From: Ceratotherium simum simum
Lineage: Eukaryota > Chordata > Mammalia > Perissodactyla > Rhinocerotidae
Length of the DNA stretch: 64,000 nt
Direction: 5' to 3'
Assembly: GCF_000283155.1 (NCBI RefSeq)
Contig: NW_004454195.1
Coordinates: forward strand, 5,480,782-5,544,781
The notes beneath the pieces were generated by a model. The model was not told where the DNA came from, made no database searches, and was given only the letters and a program-made list of their open reading frames with translations. Below are positions 10,660 through 22,063 of this stretch, in pieces (within the stretch, counting starts at the first letter, position 1; each line of letters opens with the position of its first letter). The translations under genes and the position numbers were made by a program.

Positions 10660-10773
10660 TTACTTGCATGAAACCAGAGTAAAATTCTACCTTGTGCATA
10701 AAAGTCAGATTGTCAACTCTGGAAATAGTCTAGAAGGCACTAACTCCCAGTGAACAGGTGGCACAAAGGATAT

Positions 10774-10932
10774 CTTTTATTCTCTGAATCCTCGGTTAAC
10801 AGTTTGAGGTCCAGGGTGCAGCTTTGGATCAGTTCATCTAATTTCTTCTCCTCCTGACTGAGCTCGGTCACTTCCTTTGACAGGCCTTGACACTGGGCCA
10901 GCATGCCCCCATCCTCAGACAGACTGCAGCCC
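10774..10932 (-). CDS. E2F3: E2F3 exon 4: leucine-zipper dimerization region
   Basis: This exon encodes the last base of Met111, residues 112-163 and the first two bases of Arg164. It starts [20 protein letters not shown] and runs through [19 protein letters not shown] to LLTEDSENK. Regularly spaced leucines and alternating charge fit the amphipathic helix that pairs with DP1/DP2. The acceptor is GGGCTTCTAG before base 10932. The downstream boundary is unusual: exon bases AATAAAAG are followed directly by ATATCCTTTG at 10773, the minor-spliceosome 5' splice site, and there is no GT at this point. Position 163 is Lys where I recall Gln in human. Confidence 0.96.
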
Positions 10933-12190
10933 CTAGAAGCCCAAACACAGACTCTTCATGGCTACTCGAGAGGCCAAAGGGGAGAGGTGAAAGGGAGGGC
11001 AGGGAGAAACGGTCCTTTGGGTAAACATCCCCTCTTGATACAGGAGGTCACACTGCTTATTAGCCAAGTGTTAAAATTAGAACAATTATACATATTTTTT
11101 CATATGTATAGTCCCTCCCTTTTCACACCAGAGAAATTAAGTGAAAAAACACTGCTATCTTCAGGTTTCTTTCCTCCAGAGGAGGCCTGCTTCTTCAGAA
11201 GGCTCCAATTCAAAGGGCACAAGGAGGGAGCTCCTTCCTGCCACATGCCTCCCAGGGGGGAAAAAGAAAGAAAGGAGAGAAAAAAGGATGGAAAGACATA
11301 GAAAGATAGATTTCTGAGGGTCTTACACCAACATCTGAAAAGGAAAAGGAGGTTAGGGAAAGAGGCAGATGTGCTGTACACAAGAACAAAGAGCAGTACT
11401 CAACAGGTTTCTCTAAATCACAGGCCGAAATGGGTCACTGAATCATCACAAAATTCCACAAAAGTACAAAAAAGTTATCTGTTCATCTTACCATGTTTGA
11501 AGTAGTATTTTTTCAAAGCCACCTATAACAGATTTATTCCTTCCAATAATGCTTTAATAGTTCCTTCTAAAATACTGGCTGTTCTAGTGCTCTGTCCATA
11601 ATTCACAAATGACATTACCATACATTTAATCACAGATGTGGGTGTATAGGTGACAAGTGTTATCATCCCCACTTTCCAGAAGGAACTGAGGCATTTAAGT
11701 CTTGCCTTAATTTACACAGAGAGTTAATCTGCTATTAGAACCATGGACAAAGATGCCTGAGATTGCGCATATACACAGATGTGTCAACACACAGCCATAG
11801 TTAATTTCCAAACTCCTACTAGAGACAAGCCAAACACATGTGTAAGCATGTATTAGATTACACATGTGTGCACACATGTGGACATCATGGAACAGATGAA
11901 CAGCATTCTACATTTAATCCCAGGATCCCCATTGCTTGAGGCTAATGCAATATAAAACCTTTCATCTCTGATAGTATCTAAACAAAAGGTTTCTTTGTAA
12001 AGAGACTCTGAACTTCTGGCTGAGGGGTTGAGGAGAGAAGCGAGAAGGAGTGAGAAGAAAAGAGTAGGTGAGAGAAGATATGAAGCGCAGCATGAATGTG
12101 AAAGCTGGGGCTGGAAGAAACGCAGACGCAGCCTGAAAGGACCCCATCAGAGCCAGGCAACGGGGGCAGGGGGGCGCCACTCATACTCAC
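10933..12190 (-). other. E2F3: E2F3 intron 3
   Basis: This is a GT-AG intron (GTGAGTATGA to GGGCTTCTAG). A MIR-like fragment lies near 11640-11760 and a purine-rich stretch near 11225-11310 and 12030-12130. Open frames on both strands there reflect the purine bias, not genes. Confidence 0.9.
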
Positions 12191-12410
12191 ATCCACTGCA
12201 CGTTGTTTTTAGACTTCTTCTTAATGAGGTGGATCCCTTCCAGGACATTGGTGATGTCATAAATCCTTCTCTTCTGCACTTTCAGCACCTCTGCTGCCTT
12301 GTTCAAATCCAAGACCCCATCAGGTGACTGGCTCAGTAGCTGAATGAACTTCTTGGTGAGCAGACCAAGTGATGTATCATACCGTGTTTTTTCTGAGGGA
12401 GATTTTGGAG
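12191..12410 (-). CDS. E2F3: E2F3 exon 3: winged-helix DNA-binding domain
   Basis: This exon gives the last two bases of Thr38, residues 39-110 and two bases of Met111. Residues 47-63 ([17 protein letters not shown]) form the first helix and residues 85-97 are [13 protein letters not shown], the recognition-helix signature of all typical E2F proteins, whose Arg-Arg-x-Tyr-Asp contacts the GCGC core. The domain closes with a lysine-rich stretch ([11 protein letters not shown]) that also fits a nuclear-localization role. The acceptor is TTTTTCTTTAAG before 12410; the donor is GGAT followed by GTGAGTATGA at 12190. Nearly the whole DNA-binding fold sits in this one exon and no substitution is seen in the recognition helix. 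Confidence 0.97.
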
Positions 12411-13665
12411 CTTAAAGAAAAACAAAAACCGAGCGGGTGGGGGATAGGGGGAAAGGTAAAGAAATGAAGGGTTTCTTTGCAGTTAAGCAAGCCCTCTTTC
12501 CCACTGCAGCCCAAGTATTAGTATTGGAAGCAAAGCCATTGTTGCTGTTGTTTTGGGTAAGTAATAAAAAGCTATGAAATTGCTTTATTAGACAGGGAAG
12601 AGACAGTAAAAATTCCTGATTGATGAAAGCATTTTACTGTGAATTTCTCAGTAGTTTCTACTTTGGCTTACCCTACTCCCTGGGTCTAGTGAAGTATCTC
12701 ACTCACAGTTGGTGCTCAAAAATATCTGTTGAATGAATGAAAAAGTGCTGTAGCCTTGTGGGATCAGCACATGTGGAGCCTAACCTGATGGGGCCAGGCT
12801 ACGAATCTCTCCAGCACTTCATGACGGGCTCAGATGGACCCAACTTTAACTGGCCTCTCAGACTCCAGTGTCTGTGTGTGTAAAAAACTTGTTCACCAAA
12901 TTTTCAAATAGTGCTTCATTTGGATGAAGAATACCTAGAAAGTCTTTCAATCAAATCTCTCCATCTCTCTTGAATGAAATATCCTTATTTAATATGACAT
13001 TTATTCTTTTAAAGGTGCACAGGTCAAGGGTTTAATTGAGCATTGCACACAATTTGTGGATTGCTTAATTCGTAAACTTCAGAAAAGGAGAGAACAAAGT
13101 CTAATTTAGCCTTTACATTAAATGCCAAAGACATAAAGGACTACTTAGTTATTTCCAACCTACTTTTCTCTCTCTCCCAAAAGAAACAATGATTGTATTC
13201 GGTGGAAAGGGAAATTGCAATCAAGCTGCAATTGATTGGTCTCAATCAATTCTCATGCTGCCACCATATGCTGAGCTGGAGATTGAGGCTGGCACAGACA
13301 TCACCGACTCTGGCACAGTTCCTCGACACCCAGTTAGCCTCAGTCTCTGAAGTCATGTCCAATAAGGAAAGTTAACATTAAATTTGATTATAGAACGGTG
13401 CTGAAGAGCTTGTCTTCTGAGTTGAAAAATGAATCTGCACCCATTTAAAGAGGCCTCCCCTTAAGTCAGTGTTTAGTACTGGAGTGACTGTAAACTTTTC
13501 GCTGGCTGTCTGCAGACATTGTATTTATTTTTTGGATAGGCACAGACAGAAATGAAAAAGAACAAAACATGCCAAAATTATCCACACCTTGGCAGCCTTT
13601 TAGCCACAAGCTTTGAAAGTTGGGAAGCCCACACCAAAGAGAGTCAGAGATGAAAGAACCCTTAC
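12411..13665 (-). other. E2F3: E2F3 intron 2
   Basis: This is a GT-AG intron (GTAAGGGT to TTCTTTAAG). A short L2-like tail lies near 12670-12745. The stretch 13170-13380 is non-repetitive, has clustered inverted repeats and may be a conserved element. Confidence 0.88.
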
Positions 13666-13777
13666 TTTTTGGACTATCTGGACTTCGTAGCGCAGCTCTT
13701 CCTTTGCCCTTGGGGGTTTTTAAACCATCTGAGAGGTACTGATGACCGCTTTCTCCTAGCTCCAGCCTTCGCTTTGC
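13666..13777 (-). CDS. E2F3: E2F3 exon 2: first exon shared by E2F3a and E2F3b, cyclin-binding motif
   Basis: This exon encodes 37 residues plus the first base of Thr38. The acceptor is TTCTTCCTACAG before GCA at 13777; the donor is AAAA followed by GTAAGGGT at 13665. Translation begins [20 protein letters not shown] and ends RSPDSPK. KRRLEL (residues 2-7) is the RxL motif that recruits cyclin A/CDK2 in E2F1-3. The KGKGR stretch and SP dipeptides suggest nuclear targeting and proline-directed phosphorylation. It joins in phase 0 to exon 1a (E2F3a) or exon 1b (E2F3b), neither of which is in this window. The frame stays open upstream through the intron for some 15 codons, but the polypyrimidine-CAG acceptor fixes the exon start. 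Confidence 0.96.
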
Positions 13778-14249
13778 CTGTAGGAAGAAAGCACAATAGT
13801 TCGTCACTGGTCCCACGGACAATCACAAGGAGCGAGGCTGCCTGTGATTGGGCCCCAGCCAAATGCTGCAGGCTCCTACCACCTCTCACCACCCCTGCCT
13901 CTCCTCACTGAGGATCGTGTCATTCCCTACAGCCAGGGCTACAGTCAGGGTTCCGGCTCTGGGGGCTGGGCTGTCACGCAAACTCCCTCTTCACCTGCGA
14001 TGATTATCTGTCTACACTCAGATCAACAAATCCAACGATCCTTTAGGATCAGGTTCAGGAGCCACTTTGTCATTTATTCACTGGTTCAACATATGTGCCG
14101 GGCATGGGGCTAGATACTGAGAATCCAGTAGACATTGTGGAACTTAAATTCAGTTTTTCCCAGCAAAGCTTTGCTGCCTATCTCCATCTCTGACCGGGGT
14201 GGGAGCCCCTTCCTTGTGCTCCCCAAACACTCTGTGTTTATGTGTATCC

Positions 14250-14400
14250 TAACACTAACTGGATATAAGAGTTATTTTACTTATCTGTTTCTCATTTCCT
14301 TTAAGGCAGGGACTGTGTCCCATTTATCTTTGTATACCTAGGGCTTGGCACAGAGCCTGGGTTTCTGTAGGTATTCAATCACTCTCTCTCCATATATATT
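14250..14400 (+). mobile_element. L2 3'-end fragment
   Basis: The phrase AAGGCAGGGACTGTGTCCC, followed by CTAGGGCTTGGCACAGAGCC and GGTATTCAATCA, is the conserved L2 tail. It ends before the TCTC run. Confidence 0.7.
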
Positions 14401-15689
14401 CAATGAAAGAAAGAGTGATTGAACAGTAACGCAACTAGTCACAGACTACAAATGGTCATTCATCAGAATAACAAATATTGCAAACACTCAATCTTGGGCT
14501 TCAACTAGTATTACCTTCTTCATTTTGTCATCAAACCCGGCTAGTAAGTCCTCAACTAAGTTTTTGATTTAATTTCATGTTACAAGTATCCTCTTAGTAT
14601 CGTCTACGTACTGGGCATTGGGCTTAGGGAACAGAGTTAAGCAAGCTAGATAAGAGTTCCTGTCTTCCTAGTGCTTAAAGTCCAGGAGAGAAGATAGATA
14701 ACTAAATAAGTAATTGCTGAGTACTCGCTATATGGGTGTGATGGGTGTTCAGACGGAAGGGGCACCAACTAGACACCCTACATGGCAATGTGTATTTAGG
14801 CTCATTTTAGGACAGATCTTCTAATGAGGAGATTCACAACTTCAAAATAACTCCCCATGACATAGAAACAGAAGGAATAACTTATCAGCTGACGACAGAT
14901 ATCCAGCTTCTCTATGGAAAGTTATCAGCTAAACTTGTTCTGTTCACTACAGTATCCACTAGCCACATGTAGCTCATCCAAACTGACATGTGCTGTAAGC
15001 GTGAAATACACACTGGATTTTGAAAACTTAGCACAAAAAAGGGTAAAATATCTCATTAATAATTTTCATATCAATTACATGTTAAAACAATAATATTTTG
15101 GCTTTATAAAATATTATTAAATAAGCTAGTATTAAAATTATTTCACCTGTTTCCTTTTATACGTATTTTTTTACTATGTGGCTCGCTTTTGTGGCATACA
15201 TTATCTTTCTATTGGGCAATGCTGAGCTAAACATCACTCTAAAGGCCTAGGAATGATAATTAGCAAATTTATTTTCTTAATTTTCCCCTCTCACATATTC
15301 TGTCAAATCCTCGTGTGGGCCTGTTGTTTTGGCTGGACCAGCAAACATTCTCTCTTCGTTGAGCAAAAGCTCCCTGACTGCTCTTTGGGGAGAACACCTC
15401 CCCTCTCACAGCCTAAGTGCGTTTGTGCACCCAGGTGATCCAGGCCTGGCTGCTGACCACTGTCCCACCTCTGCCACTGACTGGTCGGGGTGGCACATGA
15501 GCAAAGCTGGGTGCACAAAGGCCAACGCCAGGAAATTTTCTGGAACTACCAGCAAGAAGAGGGTGTGCCTTCCCAGTAAGGTTGATAAGCTGGTAGCTGG
15601 AAGCCACCTGCGAATGGAGCCTCCACAGGAGAAAGCAGAGTGGAGAAATGGAGAGAAAGGGGTCTGAGACCATCATTCCAAACTCTGGA

Positions 15690-15800
15690 TCAGGTCCTAC
15701 ACTGGGGGCAACAGTTGGTCTTCCCCAGACTTGTCAGTTACATTAGCCAATCAAATCTCCTTTTTGCTTAAAGCACTTTGAGTTGGGAACCTCCAAGGGT
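15690..15800 (+). mobile_element. LTR-like 3' fragment, family uncertain
   Basis: CAGTTACATTAGCCAATCAA, followed by TCTCCTTTTTGCTTAAAGCA and TTTGAGTTGGG, matches the tail of an old LTR-type repeat also seen at 17540-17945. It is too short to classify. Confidence 0.4.
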
Positions 15801-17539
15801 GGTGTTGCAAGCGTCAGCCTGTGGAAGTGGCTGAGTCAAGATGGGCTGTGGTGCAATGCATAGCTGGCAAGCCTTGTTAGAGTGGCAGAATGTGTTGGTC
15901 ACTTCTTGTGGCCTTCAAAAAATTATAGAGACAAGTTTTATTTGAGGCTTACCTAAAAGTAGAGAAGAAGAAAACAGCTTTGCTATGGAGCTTTTTCTTT
16001 CTGTAGAAAGCAATCCAAGAAGATATAAAGCTGTATTCTCTGCCCGTGCTCAAGTCCACAGAAGAAAGGCAAAATGGGAAAAGGGTTTGGGACCCAGCAC
16101 TCTTGGGCCCCTAAGGCTGCATTCTCCTTGAACCCTCACAATAAAGAACCATCTACTGGCCAGCAGTCTGGGCAAATTAGTTTTGCCTCCCCACCCCAGG
16201 CTATTATTTCAAATTGCTTTGAGGCAAAGGGCTATGGTAGCAGTAAGCTGTACGCTGGGGAAATTCCAGATATGTGTTGCTAAGAAACTGCGATCCAACT
16301 TCAAGGACCAGGACTAGTCAGGATATGTGACTTTGGTTACCAAGCACCAAACCATATACTTGACCAAATCTAAATACTAGGCAGAAAATCTACTGAATTT
16401 TAAAGGCACTTCTATTGTCAGAGAATCCTTAAGTTTAGAAAGCAAAGGCCTATGATATCTCAGCCTCTAATGGAATCAATCACTAAGCCTACAAATCTAC
16501 ACCAAAAAGAAATGAGCTGTGAAAGAAGGGGAGCCCCAGAAAACCCTCCCAGAGGGCAGGAATTGGGGAGGCCATCTTGGCTCCACAAGCAAGTCATGTC
16601 CCCACCAGGTCCCCAAGTGCCTGCTATTCCTGTTGAGGACATCACGTGCCACAGGAGGGAGGTGACCACTGTGTGTCATTTCCCCTTTTCCAAATGGATG
16701 TTTCTGTTGGGTTATCCTGTTATCTTTCATCCACTGTTTACTGAATGTAGGCTGAACTGGACCACATAGCACTTGTAGATCCTAGATCTGAGGATGGGTA
16801 CAATAATCGGGTCTCTTTTGCGGAAAGGCTAAAAATTTTGATAGATGATGGAGCAGCATTACTTTAATGCTTACTTTAGCAAATTCAAGCACTCATGCTA
16901 GGTAAAACAAACAGAAAATCATATGGGAGGATTTACACAATGTGGGTAGTCTCTGTCTGGGCTGAGCACCAGGGCGGATGAAAATCTCCTCTCTCGAACG
17001 TCTCAATTTTTGTTTGCTCTTAGTGTGAACATCTCGCTGAACTGAGAGTTACTCTGTTTATAACCAGATCTTCATATTACATGGCCCCTACCAGTAAAGT
17101 AACTAATCTATCTGGTGCTCAACAGAAGGCCCAGCCATGTGGTTCTAAGCAGGAGTAAAGGCTGGACAGGAGAGATGCTATGAAGATCACCCACAGCGCA
17201 TCTTCCTGTGGTATTATCAAGGACAGTTTTACTAAAAATGAGGTATGTGCTAACTTCAGAACCTCAACTCCGACTAAGACAACACGCCTCTGTAATGAAG
17301 CACTTGCACTGTTAAGCATGTCTGAAAACATATATATGAAAATAATAGGAATAACTGTCAGGAGCCAAGCAGTGGGCTGTGGGGAACATCCATAGCTCCT
17401 GCCTGCCCTGCATTTGTCGTCCCTCTTTTTTCCTTTGCCGAAGGAACTTCTCCTGTAGTTCTTAGTTCTGGTGGTTTCTTTGTCTCCAAGCCTGAAAACA
17501 AAAGCCCTGACATTGCCCAACATCTTAGGCTGACCCTTC

Positions 17540-17945
17540 CCATCAAAGTGACAAAGGTGAGTTCATAATCTAGGCCCACTAATCAGTGTATTCCAGTCCA
17601 TTGGCTAATGAAACTGGTTTAGGGATGGGCTCATGACCAAAGCAGGATGAATTAGTCAATGCTGGGATTTTTGTTGGAAAGTACTGGGTTCTTTTCACTG
17701 AGAGTTATTAGGCTGGTAGGACATAAGCCTGGAGCTACCTGGGAACTGAGCCAACATAGAAGAAAGTAGAGTTAAGAGCTGGAGAGAGACCGAGTCCTAA
17801 TGCCTTCAAGTGAGGTGCCAGACACGGCGATGCCCAAAGGAAGATCTACCCAAGACTTTCATTTGTGTGAGCCAACACATTCCCTTTTTAGGTAGAAGAC
17901 AACTGAGTTAGATTACTGCCACTTGCAACCATGAGTCCTGATAGA
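17540..17945 (+). mobile_element. LTR-like repeat, family uncertain
   Basis: The stretch GGGATTTTTGTTGGAAAGTA through TGAGCCAACACATTCCCTTT to GCCACTTGCAACCATGAGTC follows the layout of old mammalian MaLR-like LTRs. No paired LTR or internal region is seen. Confidence 0.45.
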
Positions 17946-17969
17946 TATAGCCTTTTAGTCTTAACTATA

Positions 17970-18195
17970 ACACAATGAACATTTGAGTGCTTACAATATA
18001 TCATGCACCATGTTAATTGCTTTCCATTTGATTATGTTATCTCATTTTCAGAACAACCCCAAAAGGTAGTTTTATTATTTTTTCCTATTTTACAGGAGAA
18101 AATGGAGGTTTAGAGTGCTTAAATAACTTTTCCAAGATCCCACAGTCAGTAAATATGCCTACTCCAAAGTCCATGCTTATAACCACTTCATGAAA
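17970..18195. mobile_element. MIR-like SINE fragment
   Basis: The phrases TTATCTCATTTTCAGAACAA, GGAGAAAATGGAGGTTTAGA and TAACTTTTCCAAGATCCCAC follow the MIR consensus read in reverse. Strongly diverged. Confidence 0.55.
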
Positions 18196-18717
18196 TGATT
18201 GTGAAAAATTGCCATATAAAAATATTGGAAGATACATTAAATTGGTACCACCTTACTTTATGATAAACTTAAAGAGTTTTATTTTATTCATAATTTTTAA
18301 AAACTTTCCTTTACATAATAAATGCACATGGTAATTCAAATAGCACAAATGGATATACAGGGACAGTAAATATTTCTCCCACTCCTCATCCCCAGTTCCC
18401 TTCCTCAAAGGCAAACACTATGAAGTTACTTCAATATCCCTTAGATAGTCTATGTAAATACAGGTACATATATAGATATATACCACCACCTTATAAAAAA
18501 TTTTCACACAAATGGTAGCAAACCATATACTATCTATTAATAACACATCTTGGAGTTTGATCCTTATCAGTATACATAGAATGATCTTATTTTTCACAGC
18601 TGCATAACACTGTATTAATTAATATACCATGATTTTTTTACTTAACCAGACATCTACTAATGGACATTCAACACTCCTTTACTGTAACCATTTTCCCAAT
18701 AAATATCCACGATGGCA

Positions 18718-18850
18718 TTAGAGGGTAGGTATTACTATATCCATCTTGCACTGAGGCCGAGAAGTTAAGGTTTACCTAAACCTTAGTCTCAGTTAATAAG
18801 TCACAGACACCAGAATTTGAACCCACATCTGTTCAGATAATTTGTCAGTG
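18718..18850. mobile_element. MIR-like SINE fragment
   Basis: GTATTACTATATCCATCTTG with TGAGGCCGAGAAGTTAAGG and AATTTGAACCCACATCTGTT follows the reversed MIR core and tRNA-like part. Confidence 0.5.
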
Positions 18851-19239
18851 ACCATGACTTCCCTGGACTGATTGAGATGTCCCTGTTCCGCTATCACAGC
18901 AACTTTTGGGCTGCCAATGCAGCAGGATTTTACCATCATAACACATGTATGCTCCAGGTTTCCTCCTGGACCATGAGCTCAGGTCTTAAGCAGCTTAGTT
19001 TCCCCAGAGCTTTGCATACGGCATGCACTCAGTCAAATTTACTTATTTATTTTGAATGAACCAAGGAATAAATTCCCAAAGTCTCTTGACAGGTACGAAG
19101 TCTCTTGACAGGTAAATCACTAAGATCCAACATTACCAACCTGTAAGGGGGATATTTAAATACATGTTTGTATATATGTATACGTATGTGTAGATGTGTA
19201 TATGGGTTTGTACTTGTCTCTGAATATGCTGGAAATTAA

Positions 19240-19990
19240 TCTCTACATATTTGGAAAGATTTTCAAGAAATATAAAAGGGAAAAATTAAAGTTGCAGAAA
19301 GACCTGTATAAAATGATCTCATGGGGTAAAAAACTATAAAACTACAGACCTCACTATAAAATTTTCCATGTATCCATAGAGAAAATAAGTCTGGAAAGAT
19401 CCACATCAAATGTTAATGGAGGTTATCTCTGAGAAGTAAAATTAAATATGGGGTAACAATTTCGTGTTTATAGTTCTATAATATTTGATTGGCTTTTACA
19501 AAGTGATGTGTCTATATACACGTTAAATTTTTACCTTTCAAACTAGCAATTCCACTTCCTAGAGCATATTCTGAGAACTATGTTGTTTCTATGGTTGTCT
19601 ATCAAAAACAGCACAGCCAGTTCCTTGAATATTTATATTTTTCCACATATGTCCAACATAAATGGCCAATCTCAGAAGAAAATTTCAGTAAGTTATTGTA
19701 TATATATATAACAGAGTATTATGCAATTAATAATGATGTACATCTACATATGTAAGTTTTTTTTAAAAAAGCAGCTATGAATAGTAAAATTGTATTTTGG
19801 TGGGAAAATTATATGCATAGAAAGAAAGTATTAAGGATCTATACCAAATAGTTTGAGTGTTAATCTTTGGATGGTAGGATTATGGTGATTTTATTTTCTT
19901 CTTCTTAGCTTTTTATTTCTAAATCACTTTAAAGTGAGCATGGATTACTTGCATAACAAGAAAAACAAAAATCATTTCCGTTTGGGGTTA
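19240..19990 (+). mobile_element. L1 3'-end fragments (two joined old copies)
   Basis: The first part (about 19240-19530) and second part (about 19535-19990) each have the order expected at old L1 3' ends: a low-grade ORF2 tail phrase such as CAATTCCACTTCCTAGAGCA, then a T-rich region with TTGGATGGTAGGATTATGGT. No intact frame remains. Confidence 0.6.
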
Positions 19991-20500
19991 AACAAAAGTC
20001 AGGTGGTTTACACTCATTCAGTGTGTATGGTTTGAGCATTATGGGTAAGGGTTCAAAACAGAAATGGGATCTGCTACCAGAACGGGCATCCCAGCTTCAA
20101 GGTGAGAAGGGAAGTGGTGTTCTTATCTACCATCCAACTGAGCCACAGGAAAAAACTGAATCAAGAAGAAGGCCTGGCCTGCTGTAGGTTAACAAACCGT
20201 GAACACTAAAATAAACTCCCTTTACCTCAGTTAATGGGAGATCTGGGCAAGGGAAAGAACTAGATATGTGATACATTTTATCTCAAGGCCAAAGATGAGA
20301 CAGGGCATTTTGAGCAGAGGAAGAAGGGAAATAGGAAGAAAATGGAAATAAAAAGAATGAGGATCAGGTGAAGTACATTAGTGAAATAATCCAAAGGAGG
20401 GACTCTCCAGCTTGAGCCCAGACCACAGCTGAATCCCACTTGGATTCTGGCCATTAGGTCAGTGGGTTAGGACACGAGGATTTTAAGAAAAGAATACCTA

Positions 20501-20710
20501 GGGCCGGCTCCGTGGCTTAGCGGTTGAGTGCGCGCGCTCTGATGCTGGCGGCCCGGGTTCGGATCCCGGGCGCGCCCCGAGGCGCCACTTCTCCGTCCAA
20601 CGCGAGGCCGAGTCCCACGTGCAGCAACTAGAAGGATGTGAGCCTATGACATGCAACTATCTACTGGGGCTTTGGGGGGAAAAAAATGAATAAATAAAAT
20701 CTTTAAAAAA
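20501..20710 (+). mobile_element. ERE1-type SINE (perissodactyl), with 17-bp target duplication
   Basis: A tRNA-derived head (GGGCCGGCTCCGTGGCTTAG, B box GGGTTCGGATCCC) is followed by the CAGCAACTAGAAGGATGTG module, CTACTGGGGCTTTGGGG and an AATAAAT-rich tail. AAGAAAAGAATACCTAG flanks it at 20485-20501 and 20711-20727 exactly, so the insertion is young. The head contains A and B boxes but is not a tRNA gene. Confidence 0.95.
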
Positions 20711-21654
20711 AAGAAAAGAATACCTAGTTTCCAGTTGTGACTATATATTAACTCAATCTGGTTAACCATTTTAAAACCCATTCAGATATTTATTAAGTGC
20801 CTGCTGTGTACCAGGCCCTGTACAGGCAGATGATTATAAAGGTGACATGGTGGTCCCTGCTACAAGAGTGTACAGGCCAACAAATAAGAGGAAACGCATG
20901 ATAAATACTGCAATGCGCCCATGGCTGGGGGCAGGAGGGCAGGTAGGAGGGTTGGATGGAGAAGTGGGTGGGGATCTGGAGAGACCGGTTAGAGGTGATG
21001 GTGCTTGAACCAAGTCTTGGAAGGCAAATGGGCTCTGTCCTGCAGAGAAGAGAGTGGTAGTCAGGGGGACTTGAGCCAGCTGTCCAAGCTTCTGCTTGTG
21101 CTTGGAAGGGCCTTGGTTTGGAGGTGCTGGTGGCAAGGGAGGGGCTTTGGTGCAGAGAATGAAGAAGTGAGCCAGAGATCATGAGCCCTTGCATGCCAGG
21201 CTAATAACCACACTCCCAGTGTCAACCTTTCATTCACGTGAGGTTACCTAAGATGAAGAGCTCTAAGGTCTTCTCTGGCTTTTTTCAGCGAGAGGTAAGG
21301 TAAGTTCAGAATCTAACAAGGGCAGTGTCTCTGTGATCTATTAGGTGAGACGCCCCATCAGAAATCAAATTATCTCAGAACTGGTGAGCTGACCAGGCAT
21401 GCAGGAAGCCCTGATGGAGGCATGTGGCAACAGGAGGAGCGAGTGTGCATTTTATCTTGTGGAGATTTCCCCTTAAATCCCACATCCCAGCCGCCACCAG
21501 TTGGTGAGCAGAACATCTCCCTCTTCTCTCTCAGATGTGTCCCCCTCAGAGGTGTCCCCTTCCACGCTTGCCTCACTGCCCCAGCTAAATTCCCCCATCA
21601 TTTCTCAGTGGATTAATAGAATGGACCCCAAACTTGGCCATTTTGATTTTGATC

Positions 21655-21845
21655 TTTTTTTTGTATGAGGAAGATTAGTCCTGAGCTAACATCTGTGCCC
21701 ATCTTCCTCTACTTTATAAGGGACGCCGCCACAGCATGGCTTGACAAGCGGTGCGTTGTCCTCGCCCAGGATCCGAACCTGCGAACCCCAGCTGTCCCCC
21801 AAGCAGAGCGCGCGATCTTAACTGCTACACCACCAGGGCAGCCCT
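21655..21845 (-). mobile_element. ERE2/3-type SINE, single 3' module
   Basis: Read on the minus strand, the tRNA head (GGGCTGCCCTGGTGGTGTAG) leads to ATGCTGTGGCGGCGTCCC and one copy of the GAGGAAGATGGGCACAGATG module, then a T-to-A tail at 21655-21662. Target duplications are not obvious. Confidence 0.88.
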
Positions 21846-22063
21846 TTCTTTTGATTTTTAAACTACCCGCCTAGGGTATTTTAACTTCACTGTAACTTGC
21901 ATTTGTGGACTAGTTTTGGCATCTAACGACATGCATGTGAATGTTTCTAAAGGAAAAGGAATCTCAAACTGACCCACAACTTTTAGAATAGAAGCCATTT
22001 ACTGATGAACTAGTGACTGCCTTCCTTTCTATATACATTTATTTTGTTTTTAAGAATAATCTA

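Larger units (their letters stand above)
7697..10773 (-). other. E2F3: E2F3 intron 4: U12-type AT-AC intron
   Basis: The intron begins ATATCCTTTG at 10773 and ends CACTCATTAC at 7697. The branch-point element TTCCTTAAC at 7714-7706 lies about ten bases before the 3' end. All three match the minor (U11/U12, U4atac/U6atac) spliceosome consensus, and there is no polypyrimidine tract. Splicing here keeps the frame (Lys163-Arg164-Leu165). The 3077-bp body holds a (GT)13 run on the transcribed strand, an AT-rich repeat at 8578-8700 and otherwise no repeat that I can name. E2F-family genes are known to carry AT-AC introns at this position. Confidence 0.95.
13778..20484. other. Intron 1 segment A: mostly unique or very old sequence
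   Basis: Apart from the L2, LTR-like, MIR and L1 fragments listed, the stretches 14400-15690, 15800-17540 and 18195-18718 show no repeat or exon that I can name. No ERE copy lies here, unlike the next 30 kb. Confidence 0.6.

Noticed and set aside
10298..10699. 133-codon minus-strand open frame in intron 4
   Set aside because: It runs through the GT microsatellite (Val-Cys repeats) inside the intron and joins no exon in frame.
12028..12190. Extension of exon 3 into a charged Arg/Glu-rich frame
   Set aside because: The frame is on the opposite strand and reflects a purine-rich patch of intron 3; the exon 3 donor GTGAGTATGA is clear.
17119..17523. 134-codon minus-strand open frame
   Set aside because: It has a hydrophobic stretch that resembles a membrane segment, but no homology, promoter or splice context; likely chance.
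20501..20575. tRNA-like A and B boxes in SINE heads (also at 22064, 27650, 50468 and others)
   Set aside because: They belong to ERE SINEs with tails and target duplications and are not functional tRNA genes.
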